Shown here: positions 25,003 to 33,800 of the stretch, piece by piece
How the letters are laid out: the number at the start of each line of letters is the position of its first letter
Numbering within the stretch: position 1 is the first letter of the stretch
Assembly: GCA_021738565.1 (NCBI GenBank)
Contig: JAIPBT010000011.1
Location: 1 to 64,000, forward strand
Length of the DNA: 64,000 nucleotides
Reading direction: 5' to 3'
Origin: Bacteroidales bacterium
GTDB taxonomy: Bacteria > Bacteroidota > Bacteroidia > Bacteroidales > GCA-2748055
Position numbers and translations under genes: made by a program
Notes under the pieces: model-generated
Databases searched by the model: none
The model's input: only the letters and a program-made list of their open reading frames with translations
Told to the model about the DNA's origin: nothing

Positions 25003-26094
25003 TTACCTAATACCGCCTGTTTTAAAGTCCGGGGCAAGAGGCATACGCGGGGTGCCACCTCCCCCGACAGAGTTTGGTGTGTTGTTATCGACCACATGCA
25101 GGTTTTGGAAGATCCGGTCCATATCCCTTGCCCAGGGGGTATCCTTCGATTTTTCCGTGAATGTAAATCCCCAGTTATTTTCGAATTCATCACTGAATCT
25201 GCCTTCGGGCGACCATTCGGTTATTATCGCATATACGTCCCATGCGGTATCATCAACCACATAGGCCCCGTAGTCCTGGAAGGCCCGGGCAAGGATACGT
25301 CCGGGAGTGGTTTCAAATCCCATGGCGTCGAGGTCCATATCTGCAGGAAGAGCCAGAAGTGCACCCATTCTGCATGCTTTAACCGGGTCCTTTCTTTCGG
25401 TCCCGTAATTACCTTCAGCATAACCGTCGGATTGTTTGGCAGGCCACCTGAATCCCCGGGTTTCTTTATCATAGTAAAAATTTTTCTTCCCAAACAGGTT
25501 TACTTTCAGGACATGCCGTACAGGACCGGAACCCGGGGTAAGTTCCCCGATCCGCAAAGCACCGCCAATGGCGGAAAGTCCTGATCCCCCGTGGGCGCCG
25601 TACATTCCATCGCCATAAAGGTCATTATCTGTTGGCCGGGTCAATGAGGTAGCAACAGGATCCTGGGTGCAGTGTGCAAAGGGCTGGGTCTGTTTGATGG
25701 TCCTGCCATCCGGCATCAGAACTGCCAGTCCGCTGTTTGGCGTAAGACCATCCCAGGTATCCGGACTCACAATAAAATCATGTGGTATCGGGGCACTGAA
25801 AAGCAATTCACCTTCGGGCTCGCACCGGTTCTTGTTGCGGTTCCAGGCGGCGGTATTCAGAAAAATATCCATCATTTTTGCCTCCGGTTTTAACACAATG
25901 ATGTCTTCATCAATAGTCATTCCCATGGCTTCGGCACGCTGGATGTGTGCGTGTACATATGCAGCTTCCGAACCTACAGGGATGTTCCAGATTGATTTTT
26001 TGGAAAAAGGCCAGGAGCAAGCATCCCTTGTCTCTTGACCCGAAATAAGTAAGGTGCAAGAGAATAACAAACAGGTAATAATCAGTGTTTTCAT
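25003..26094 (-). CDS. Secreted protein of unknown function
   Basis: A 363-residue exported protein with a signal peptide at about 1-21 (LIITCLLFSCTLLISGQ). The mature part begins ETRDACSWPFSKKSIWNIPVG, and has GLAVLMPDGRTIKQTQPF, a Gly-rich YGDGMYGAHGGSGLSAIGG segment and GALLALPADMDLDAMGFETTPG. I have seen this CSWPFS..SIWN pattern in secreted proteins but know no function; the Trp and Gly content suits a beta-rich, perhaps carbohydrate-active fold. ATG 26094 is chosen over 26139 because the signal starts there. It sits between mpl and an orphan mpl 3' fragment, which suggests insertion as a unit. Confidence 0.7.
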   Translation of the reverse strand: MKTLIITCLLFSCTLLISGQETRDACSWPFSKKSIWNIPVGSEAAYVHAHIQRAEAMGMTIDEDIIVLKPEAKMMDIFLNTAAWNRNKNRCEPEGELLFSAPIPHDFIVSPDTWDGLTPNSGLAVLMPDGRTIKQTQPFAHCTQDPVATSLTRPTDNDLYGDGMYGAHGGSGLSAIGGALRIGELTPGSGPVRHVLKVNLFGKKNFYYDKETRGFRWPAKQSDGYAEGNYGTERKDPVKACRMGALLALPADMDLDAMGFETTPGRILARAFQDYGAYVVDDTAWDVYAIITEWSPEGRFSDEFENNWGFTFTEKSKDTPWARDMDRIFQNLHVVDNNTPNSVGGGGTPRMPLAPDFKTGGIR

Positions 26095-26145
26095 GTGTTC
26101 AGGTTTAAATTCATTATATTTTGATATTACTGTTGTCAACTCAAG

Positions 26146-27498
26146 TTACGTACCCGTGATCGATTCCGCAATTAATTTGATATCCAATCCTGAAAAATTC
26201 CCCGAGGACATGAAGAGGTAAATTCCTCCTTCAGTGAATCCGTTGATACTATTCAGTAACTCCTTCTGATCATTGATCACCTCGAGTTTTTCGTCGTGGA
26301 AGCATGCTTTTACAAATTCTAATTCCAACGGCGGGAATTTTTTATGTTTCAGCACTTCCGGGTTGAAAAATACGAAACCCCGGTCGGCAGCGTTCATGGT
26401 TCCTTCGTACTGGGGAAGAAAATCCTTGTTCAGGCTGCTGAATGTGTGAAGTTCGAGGATGGCGGTGATCTGCTCATTCGGAAATGTCTCCCTGAAACTC
26501 TCAAGGGTGGCTTTCACTTTCGATGGTGCATGGGCGAAATCAAAAAACACTTTTTTTGTTTCAGAAGCAGCCATTAGTTGTTGCCTTTTTGAAGCTCCCC
26601 TGAATGAGGGGATGGCTTCATAGAACAGTTCATCGTCCAGTCCAAGTTCCCTGCAAACCATCAATGCGGCTGATATATTCTGCATGTTGTGGTTTCCAAA
26701 TACCGAAACCGGGATCTTTTGTTCCTGGCCTGACAGGAAGGTTTTTCCCTGCTCGATACTGTATTCATGGGCTTGGTAGGAAAACAGTCTGCACTTTATA
26801 TTCCCGGTAATAGCCTTTAGGTGCTGATCGTTTTCGTACCAGAAAAGTTTTCCATTTTCCGGTATCGACCGGGCAAATATTTCAAATTGCCGGACGTAAT
26901 CTTCAATGGAAGGGAAGACGTTCATGTGGTCCCATGCTATACCTGTAATAACTGCCACATGCGGATGATACAAGTGAAACTTGGGCCTGGGATCAACGGG
27001 GGAGGAGAGGTATTCATCTCCTTCCAGGATAACTACCGGTGCATCTTCGGTCAGTTTCACCATGGTGTCAAACCCCTCCAGTTGTGAGCCGACCATGTAG
27101 TCAAACGAACAATGGTTGTACCACAACACATGCATCACCATGGAAGTAACCGTGGTTTTTCCATGACTCCCGGCAATTACCACCCTTTTCTTTTCTTTGC
27201 TCTGTTCAAAGATATATTCAGGGAAGGACCAGATTTTTATCCCCAGTTCCTGCGCCCGGAGCAGTTCCGGGTTGTTTTTTTTCGCATGCATGCCAAGGAT
27301 CACCCCGTCGAGTTCGGGAGTGATCCGCGCCGGGTCCCAGCCCTTCTTCTCCGGCAGCAGTCCGTATTCCTCCAGTCTTGACCTGGACGGCTCATATATT
27401 TCGTCATCAGATCCGGTAATCCTGATGCCTTTGTTATGCAGGGCAAGTGCCAGGTTGTGCATCACCGCACCGCCGATTGCAATAAGATGGATTTTCAT
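26146..27498 (-). CDS. mpl: UDP-N-acetylmuramate:tripeptide ligase Mpl (murein recycling)
   Basis: A 450-residue Mur-ligase-family enzyme that joins recycled L-Ala-D-Glu-meso-Dap to UDP-MurNAc in the cytoplasm. The N-terminal Rossmann domain begins MKIHLIAIGGAVMHNLALAL; the P-loop GSHGKTT lies at about 109-115; EGDEYLSSPVDPRPKF and HPHVAVITGIAWDHMNVF are characteristic of Mpl rather than MurC; the C-terminal domain has FDFAHAPSKVKATL. ATG 27498 replaces an upstream start at 27546 that adds 16 residues. The 3' end is the source of similarity to the fragment at 24855-24990. Confidence 0.92.
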   Translation of the reverse strand: MKIHLIAIGGAVMHNLALALHNKGIRITGSDDEIYEPSRSRLEEYGLLPEKKGWDPARITPELDGVILGMHAKKNNPELLRAQELGIKIWSFPEYIFEQSKEKKRVVIAGSHGKTTVTSMVMHVLWYNHCSFDYMVGSQLEGFDTMVKLTEDAPVVILEGDEYLSSPVDPRPKFHLYHPHVAVITGIAWDHMNVFPSIEDYVRQFEIFARSIPENGKLFWYENDQHLKAITGNIKCRLFSYQAHEYSIEQGKTFLSGQEQKIPVSVFGNHNMQNISAALMVCRELGLDDELFYEAIPSFRGASKRQQLMAASETKKVFFDFAHAPSKVKATLESFRETFPNEQITAILELHTFSSLNKDFLPQYEGTMNAADRGFVFFNPEVLKHKKFPPLELEFVKACFHDEKLEVINDQKELLNSINGFTEGGIYLFMSSGNFSGLDIKLIAESITGT

Positions 27499-27548
27499 GG
27501 TGAAAAGATAGGGAAAATGGGCCAAATGCCAATGGACAGGGGGCAAAG

Positions 27549-27614
27549 CGAATTAGGAATTACGAATTAGGAATACGACCCGTCTCCCAGTCCCCGTCTC
27601 CCAGTCCCCTGTCC
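27549..27614. repeat. Phrase repeats (GAATTAGGAATTAC; GTCTCCCAGTCCCC)
   Basis: GAATTAGGAATTACGAATTA at 27550-27569 continues as GGAAT, and CCCGTCTCCCAGTCCC repeats twice at 27579-27614. The second is the complement of the GGGACTGGGAGACGG phrase family. It lies between mutB and mpl. Confidence 0.6.
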
Positions 27615-29753
27615 TTACCCATAGGCTTCCAGCAATATCTCGAGGATCTTCTTTCCTGCTTCGGTGACCGATGTTCCAGGACCAAAAATAGCCATGACTC
27701 CTGCATTATACAGATATTCGTAATCCTGTGCGGGAATTACTCCGCCAACGATCACCATGATGTCTTCCCTGCCAAGTTTTTTGAGCTCTTTGAGGACGGC
27801 GGGAACAAGCGTTTTATGTCCGCCGGCGAGGGAGGAGATGCCCAGCAGATGCACATCATTTTCCACGGCCTGTTTTGCTGCTTCCCCGGGCGTCTGGAAA
27901 AGCGGTCCGATATCCACATCAAAACCTATGTCGGCATAGCCTGTTGATACAACTTTTGCCCCGCGGTCGTGACCATCCTGTCCCATTTTTGCGATCATGA
28001 TCCGCGGCTGTCTCCCTTGTTTTTCGGCAAATTCCCCTGCCAGTTTCCGTGCTTTTTTAAAGGCGCTGTCCTGACCTGATTCGGAGGAGTAAATTCCGGA
28101 TACGGAACGGATCACTGCCTTGTATCTTCCGCTGACTTTTTCGATGGCTGAAGAAATTTCTCCAAGGCTGGCCCTTTTGCGGGCTGCATCAACGGACAGT
28201 TCAAGGAGGTTTCTTTTGCCGCTTCGTGCAGCGCTGGTTATGGCATCCAGTGCAGAGTGAACTTCCTCGTTGTTGCGGTTTTGCCGGAGTTTTTTAAGGC
28301 GGGCGATCTGTGACCTCCTGACGGCAGAGTTGTCGACTTCCAGTATATCGAGCGGGTCCTGTTTGTCGAGCCTGTATTTATTGACCCCCACGATGGTGTC
28401 TTTGCCACTGTCGATCCTCGCCTGCTTGCGGGCGGCAGCTTCTTCAATGCGCATCTTGGGTATCCCGGTCTCAATGGCTCTTGCCATTCCCCCAAGTTTT
28501 TCGATCTCTTCGATGTGCTCCCAGGCACGGTGGGAAATTTCATGCGTAAGGGATTCCAGGTAATATGATCCGGCCCAGGGATCCACTGCCCTGCATATAT
28601 TGGTTTCATTCTGAAGGTAGATCTGTGTATTGCGGGCAATCCTTGCAGAGTAATCCGTGGGCAAAGCAATGGCTTCATCCAAAGCGTTGGTGTGGAGGGA
28701 CTGGGTATGTCCAAGCACTGCAGCGGTAGCTTCTATGCATGTACGGGCCACATTATTGAAGGGATCCTGTTCTGTGAGACTCCAGCCTGAAGTCTGCGAA
28801 TGTGTCCTCAGCGCCATGGATTTTGGATTCTTCGGATTGAACTGTTTAACCAGCCTGGCCCAAAGCATTCGGGCTGCGCGCATCTTTGCGATTTCCATAA
28901 AATGGTTCATACCGATGGCCCAGAAAAAGGAGATGCGCGGGGCAAATTTGTCTATATCTATGCCTGCAGCAATACCGGTCCTGAGGTATTCCAGTCCGTC
29001 GGCAAGGGTATAGGCAAGTTCGATATCTGCCGTGGCGCCCGCTTCCTGCATGTGGTATCCTGAAACGCTGATGGAGTTGAACCGGGGCATGTTTTTAGAA
29101 GTGTATTCAAAAATATCGGCAACGATCTTCATTGACATTTTTGGCGGATAGATGTAGGTATTCCGCACCATGAATTCCTTGAGGATGTCATTCTGAATTG
29201 TGCCGGTAAGCTCTTCAAGTTTTGCCCCCTGCTCCAGTCCGGCCACGATGTAAAAGGCCATAACCGGTAAAACGGCACCATTCATTGTCATGGAAACAGA
29301 CATCTCCTTCAGGGGTATCTGGTCGAAAAGTATCTCCATATCCAGAATTGAATCGACTGCTACCCCGGCCTTGCCAACATCACTTATCACCCTTTCGTGA
29401 TCGGAATCATACCCCCTGTGGGTAGGCAGGTCAAATGCAACGGATAAACCTTTTTGTCCTGCTGCCAGGTTGCGGCGGTAAAAGGCATTGGATTCCTCGG
29501 CCGTGGAAAATCCCGCGTACTGCCTGATGGTCCAGGGTCGCATTGCATACATGGCAGAATATGGTCCCCTGAGATACGGGGGTATTCCGGCAACGTAATC
29601 CAGGTGTTCCAGATCCAGTGTGTCTTTTTCAGAATAATATGGTTTTATGTCAATATGTTCCGGGGTCTTCCAGGTTGAAGTTGCATGTAGAAAAGTCTCA
29701 TTCCTGAAGGGCTTCAGCTCACTAAACGCTATGTTTTTAAAATCTGGTTTCAT
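27615..29753 (-). CDS. mutB: Methylmalonyl-CoA mutase, large (catalytic) subunit
   Basis: A 712-residue adenosylcobalamin enzyme that interconverts succinyl-CoA and (R)-methylmalonyl-CoA. The TIM-barrel substrate domain includes [21 protein letters not shown] and [13 protein letters not shown]; the C-terminal cobalamin domain has the base-off motif DGHDRG (Asp-x-His-x-x-Gly, about 591-597) followed by [13 protein letters not shown] and a GG near VIVGGVIP. Length and domain order are complete. It is the second gene of mutAB, 35 bp after mutA. With sdhCAB and fumC in this window it covers the middle of the succinate-to-propionate route. Confidence 0.96.
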   Translation of the reverse strand: MKPDFKNIAFSELKPFRNETFLHATSTWKTPEHIDIKPYYSEKDTLDLEHLDYVAGIPPYLRGPYSAMYAMRPWTIRQYAGFSTAEESNAFYRRNLAAGQKGLSVAFDLPTHRGYDSDHERVISDVGKAGVAVDSILDMEILFDQIPLKEMSVSMTMNGAVLPVMAFYIVAGLEQGAKLEELTGTIQNDILKEFMVRNTYIYPPKMSMKIVADIFEYTSKNMPRFNSISVSGYHMQEAGATADIELAYTLADGLEYLRTGIAAGIDIDKFAPRISFFWAIGMNHFMEIAKMRAARMLWARLVKQFNPKNPKSMALRTHSQTSGWSLTEQDPFNNVARTCIEATAAVLGHTQSLHTNALDEAIALPTDYSARIARNTQIYLQNETNICRAVDPWAGSYYLESLTHEISHRAWEHIEEIEKLGGMARAIETGIPKMRIEEAAARKQARIDSGKDTIVGVNKYRLDKQDPLDILEVDNSAVRRSQIARLKKLRQNRNNEEVHSALDAITSAARSGKRNLLELSVDAARKRASLGEISSAIEKVSGRYKAVIRSVSGIYSSESGQDSAFKKARKLAGEFAEKQGRQPRIMIAKMGQDGHDRGAKVVSTGYADIGFDVDIGPLFQTPGEAAKQAVENDVHLLGISSLAGGHKTLVPAVLKELKKLGREDIMVIVGGVIPAQDYEYLYNAGVMAIFGPGTSVTEAGKKILEILLEAYG

Positions 29754-29788
29754 GGTATGCAGCGGTAATATAATGTTCTATATGCTTG

Positions 29789-31633
29789 TCAGTCAAGGAT
29801 CCCAAGGATTGAATGAAATTTTTTGAGTTCATCCACGAGATTGCTTCTTACATGAATGAAATGTTCTATGCCCATTTTTTGCAGTTCCCCGACATGATCT
29901 TTTGGATATCCGGCAATTGCGATCTCTGCCGAACCGCTCAATGATTTTCGCACTGCCGGAACGTAGTGAATATATTCATCATCGGAACTGCACAGGACAA
30001 CAATTTCGGCACCAGACAGACGGGCTTCGGAGATTCTCTTTGCCGGATTTTTGTGGGTTGTATGATCTGTGATCCCGTATCCTGCGCAGGCAAAGAAGTT
30101 GCCGGCAAAGGTCGCCCTTGCTGCTGACCAGCCCGGATCTCCCAGTTTGAGCAGGAATACTTTCGGCCTAACCCCATGTTTTTCGGTCTGCAAACGAAGC
30201 GATTCAATTTCCCCGGCAATCCTGAATGGCTTTATGGGTTGGAGGGAGGTCTTGCTTGCGGATGTCTCTTCAGGGGGAGTGATCCCCTGACTTAACAGCA
30301 TTTCAGAAAATACCGGATATTGGTTCACACCTAAAATGGCCCGTTTTCCTGATGCTGCATCGATACGTTTTTTTTCCAGGGAGCCCGCTACCTGTTCCTG
30401 AATCCATCCTTTCTTAAACGCCTCAATAAATCCGCCTTTTTCTTCTGTTTCGGTAAAATACTCCCAAGCCTTTTTTGCCATGCTTTCAGCAATGTTTTCA
30501 ATGTAGTATGACCCTGCTCCCGGATCCAATACCTTGTTGAAATGGGATTCTTCCTTAAGAATGACCTGGATGTTCCTGGCAATCCTTGAAGAGAGTTCGC
30601 TTTTGCTGTCCGTCAGCACATCAAACGGCAATACCGTAATTGAATCACTTCCTCCGATACTTGCTGCCATTGTTTCTGTTGTGGTCCGGAGCATATTTAC
30701 ATTCGGATCATACAGGGTCAGGTTCCACGAAGCTGATCTTGAGTGGATGTGCATTGAAAATTGATCTTTTTCGATCCCCCATTCCCTGCAGATGGCCGAC
30801 CACAACCACCTGGCAGCCCTGAGTTTTGCAATTTCCATAAAATAATCAGGGCCTGTGGAATAACTGAAAAATATGGAGTCCACCGCCAGGGCGGGAGGGA
30901 TGTTAAGTTTTGACAGCCTGCTGATGTATTCGTTTGCCATGGCAAGGCTGAATCCGAGTTCCTGTGAAAGGGTCCCTCCCCCGTCCTGGAATATTCCTCC
31001 GTTGATTTGGATGATTTTCAAATTCCTGTATGTATCTGAGGTGGCCAGGATGATATCTGCCAGGTCTTCCAGGGCAGGCGTATCCAATACGCCTTTTGAT
31101 ACCATATCGCCCAGTGGTTCCAGTCCCAAAGAACCGTGTATTTTTTCCGCATCTGTTTTTTTGTCCTTCAGGAAGGATACAAAAGCATTAAAGAAGTTTT
31201 GAGGCTGACCGGCATTGTAAAAGTTGATTTCTGTTTTTTCAATATTGATGCCATCGAATAATTGTTCAAAGAATTTTTTGTCGGATGTACTTTGATCCAT
31301 AAGATCAATTCCCAGGGCATCCGCCCCGCGATCAATGGCCTGTCTCATTTTGCTGTTGACCTGATCAACTGCTCCATCGGTCTTGAAATCCTGCCTGATC
31401 TTCCAGTCGTTGTCTTCCTTCCCGGTAAAAATGGAGTTATTTTCGCCTGATTGTCTCACCTGCAGTGGTTCCAGATCCTCATGCATATAATAGGGATTGA
31501 TCTCAAAGCCTTCATCGGATCTCCAGACAAGTTTTTTATCAAAATCTGCACCTTTCAGGTCATCAATGATCTTGCTTTTCCAGGAAACTGAAGTAACCGG
31601 GGGGAATTCCTCGAACAATCTTTTCTTTTTCAT
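29789..31633 (-). CDS. mutA: Methylmalonyl-CoA mutase, small subunit
   Basis: A 614-residue partner of MutB with the same fold but no catalytic cobalamin site. The barrel contains RSDEGFEINPYYMHEDL and FSMHIHSRSASWNLTLYDPN; the C-terminal flavodoxin-like domain has LKLGDPGWSAARATFAGNFF where MutB has its DxHxxG, so the cobalamin-binding His is missing, as is normal for small subunits. It is the first gene of the mutAB operon, with 87 bp to the fumC stop upstream. No cobalamin riboswitch was recognised in that gap. Confidence 0.94.
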   Translation of the reverse strand: MKKKRLFEEFPPVTSVSWKSKIIDDLKGADFDKKLVWRSDEGFEINPYYMHEDLEPLQVRQSGENNSIFTGKEDNDWKIRQDFKTDGAVDQVNSKMRQAIDRGADALGIDLMDQSTSDKKFFEQLFDGINIEKTEINFYNAGQPQNFFNAFVSFLKDKKTDAEKIHGSLGLEPLGDMVSKGVLDTPALEDLADIILATSDTYRNLKIIQINGGIFQDGGGTLSQELGFSLAMANEYISRLSKLNIPPALAVDSIFFSYSTGPDYFMEIAKLRAARWLWSAICREWGIEKDQFSMHIHSRSASWNLTLYDPNVNMLRTTTETMAASIGGSDSITVLPFDVLTDSKSELSSRIARNIQVILKEESHFNKVLDPGAGSYYIENIAESMAKKAWEYFTETEEKGGFIEAFKKGWIQEQVAGSLEKKRIDAASGKRAILGVNQYPVFSEMLLSQGITPPEETSASKTSLQPIKPFRIAGEIESLRLQTEKHGVRPKVFLLKLGDPGWSAARATFAGNFFACAGYGITDHTTHKNPAKRISEARLSGAEIVVLCSSDDEYIHYVPAVRKSLSGSAEIAIAGYPKDHVGELQKMGIEHFIHVRSNLVDELKKFHSILGILD

Positions 31634-31720
31634 TCGTTTGGAAATTGTTTCAAACAGGCTGCTAACTTACAATTTTTGATCCGAAACTGATCAAATCCTG
31701 TTCCGGTGAATTATTCCGGA

Positions 31721-33109
31721 TTACCGACCGGTCATTTTCGATGGGTCCACCCAGCTGTCGAATTCTTCCTCAGTAAGATAGCCCAGGCTGAGGGCAGCTT
31801 CCTTAAGCGTGGATCCTTCCTTATGCGCCTTTTTAGCTATTTCAGCCGCCTTTTCATACCCGATGTGTGTATTTAGAGCAGTAACAAGCATCAGGGAATT
31901 GTTGAGGTTCTGACCGATCCTTTCATGGTTGGGTTCAATGCCCACGGCACAATTTGTATTGAAGGAAAGGCATGCATCCCCAAGCAGCCTGGCAGAAAGG
32001 AGGAAATTATAGATCATTACCGGTTTGAATACATTGAGTTCAAAATGTCCGTTGCTTCCACCCACATTGATCGCAACATCGTTGCCAAGTACCTGGGTAC
32101 AGACCATTGTAAGCGCTTCTGCCTGGGTCGGGTTTACCTTGCCCGGCATGATTGAAGAACCCGGTTCATTTGCCGGGATAATTATTTCCCCGATCCCGCA
32201 CCTGGGTCCTGAAGCAAGCAAACGGATATCATTACCGATCTTCATTAAACTGACAGCCAGCGTTTTCAATGCACCGTGTGATTCGACAACTGCATCGTGA
32301 GCAGCAAGTCCTTCAAATTTATTGGTGCCGGTAACAAATGGGAGTCCGGTATATTTTGCGATATAGGATGCTACTGTTTTGGCGTAGTTTTCCGGTGTGT
32401 TTATCCCTGTTCCTACTGCTGTTCCTCCCAGTGCGATCTCAGAAAGGTGATCAAATGTTGCTGTTATCGCTTTTAGCCCGTGATCAAGCTGGGAAACATA
32501 ACCTGAAAATTCCTGGCCCAACGTAAGGGGAGTGGCATCCATCCAGTGCGTGCGGCCTATCTTTACTACGTTCATGAAATCATCTGATTTCTTCTTCAGC
32601 GTATCCCGTAATTCCTTTATGCCCGGAATGGTGCATTCCATCAATATTTGATATGCCGCTATGTGCATTGCGGTGGGGAAGGTGTCATTGGACGACTGAG
32701 ATTTGTTCACATCGTCATTTGGATGAATGAGCCGCGTACCTTCACCGAGTTTGTTGCCCAGCAGCACGTGCGCACGGTTGGCAACCACCTCATTTACATT
32801 CATATTTGATTGGGTGCCGGAGCCGGTCTGATAAACGACCAGGGGGAACTGGTCATCCAGTTTACCTTCAATGATCTCGTCGCATACCTTCATGATGATT
32901 TCTGCTTTTTCACGGGGCAGCACTTCCAGTTCGAGGTTTGCGGCTGCAGCTGCTTTTTTCAGGTAAGCGAATGCCCTGATGATCTCCACAGGCATTTTGA
33001 TATTTCCAATCTTGAAATTGTTCAATGAGCGCTGTGTCTGCGCTCCCCAGTATTTGTCGGCGGGTACCTGAACCTCGCCCATTGTGTCTTTTTCTGTACG
33101 ATAGTCCAT
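31721..33109 (-). CDS. fumC: Class II fumarate hydratase
   Basis: A 462-residue iron-free fumarase that interconverts fumarate and malate. The signature [15 protein letters not shown] (near residue 320) holds the catalytic Ser loop; [14 protein letters not shown] and [17 protein letters not shown] form the substrate site, and [19 protein letters not shown] follows. The length is standard. It lies 87 bp upstream of mutA in the same direction and may be co-transcribed with it. Together with sdhCAB it gives the malate-fumarate-succinate steps. Confidence 0.96.
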   Translation of the reverse strand: MDYRTEKDTMGEVQVPADKYWGAQTQRSLNNFKIGNIKMPVEIIRAFAYLKKAAAAANLELEVLPREKAEIIMKVCDEIIEGKLDDQFPLVVYQTGSGTQSNMNVNEVVANRAHVLLGNKLGEGTRLIHPNDDVNKSQSSNDTFPTAMHIAAYQILMECTIPGIKELRDTLKKKSDDFMNVVKIGRTHWMDATPLTLGQEFSGYVSQLDHGLKAITATFDHLSEIALGGTAVGTGINTPENYAKTVASYIAKYTGLPFVTGTNKFEGLAAHDAVVESHGALKTLAVSLMKIGNDIRLLASGPRCGIGEIIIPANEPGSSIMPGKVNPTQAEALTMVCTQVLGNDVAINVGGSNGHFELNVFKPVMIYNFLLSARLLGDACLSFNTNCAVGIEPNHERIGQNLNNSLMLVTALNTHIGYEKAAEIAKKAHKEGSTLKEAALSLGYLTEEEFDSWVDPSKMTGR

Positions 33110-33222
33110 AAGTTTCGTATTTTCAAATAAAGGTATGGAAAATGAAAGTTTATTTAAGGATCGAAAAGATGTTTTAGGAAAGGCATCACAATCTGCCTGT
33201 CGCTGATGCAGTTTACGGAGGG

Positions 33223-33714
33223 TTATTCCACCAGCATCATTAAAACAGTGACATAGGCAATATTATCACCTGAATATTCAATACCCACACCGCACTGGCT
33301 GTAATCTCCCAAAAGGATCTCCCTGGAAACTGTTTCCGAGGTCCAGTTGGATACGATCTCCTGTGCAGTGGTGGCAGTTGTGCTCTGTAACAGGGTGGCA
33401 TCATTGGTTCCGCCTATTTTACTGTGGATCATGTCCCAGTGCACGGCGATCCCGGTGGTATCCAGTCCGAGCGTGGTTACTGCCATCTTGGCGCTGAACA
33501 GCTGTGCTTCCTTGATCATCACCAGCTGGTGAACGAACGGATCTGAGTCGGGAATACCATTGTCGACCCTGAATTTATCGATCTCATTAAATACTTGGGA
33601 TTCAATATTTTTAACCTCTATTATGTCCTCAGTCTCTCCACATGAAACGCCAACGAGTGCCAGGGTGATGATCAGTATGCCCGGTATAATTATTTTTTTG
33701 CCCATAGATGTCAT
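33223..33714 (-). CDS. CAP-domain (SCP-like) lipoprotein
   Basis: A 163-residue exported protein with a signal ending in lipobox GVSC (Cys about residue 25). The CAP fold is suggested by [15 protein letters not shown] at the start of the mature part, a central [18 protein letters not shown], and the C-terminal [20 protein letters not shown] followed by [19 protein letters not shown]. The usual second His of the CAP cavity is not evident, so metal binding is uncertain. Function is unknown; bacterial CAP proteins include scaffolds and lipid binders. A single gene. Confidence 0.7.
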   Translation of the reverse strand: MTSMGKKIIIPGILIITLALVGVSCGETEDIIEVKNIESQVFNEIDKFRVDNGIPDSDPFVHQLVMIKEAQLFSAKMAVTTLGLDTTGIAVHWDMIHSKIGGTNDATLLQSTTATTAQEIVSNWTSETVSREILLGDYSQCGVGIEYSGDNIAYVTVLMMLVE

Positions 33715-33771
33715 TTTAATAATGAATAAGGATGAACAGGTATAAAGTTACAACAATAGTTGAATATTTTC

Positions 33772-33797
33772 CACGGTCCCACCGTCTCACCGTCCCC
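33772..33797. repeat. Phrase repeat (reverse GTGAGACGG type)
   Basis: CACGGTCCCACCGTCTCACC, then GTCCCC, is the reverse complement of the GGTGAGACGG array near 20470. It lies at the 3' end of the propeller gene. Confidence 0.55.
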
Positions 33798-33800
33798 TTC

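Noticed and set aside
31634-31720. Cobalamin riboswitch before mutA
   Set aside because: The 87-bp gap is too short and shows no B12-box-like sequence.
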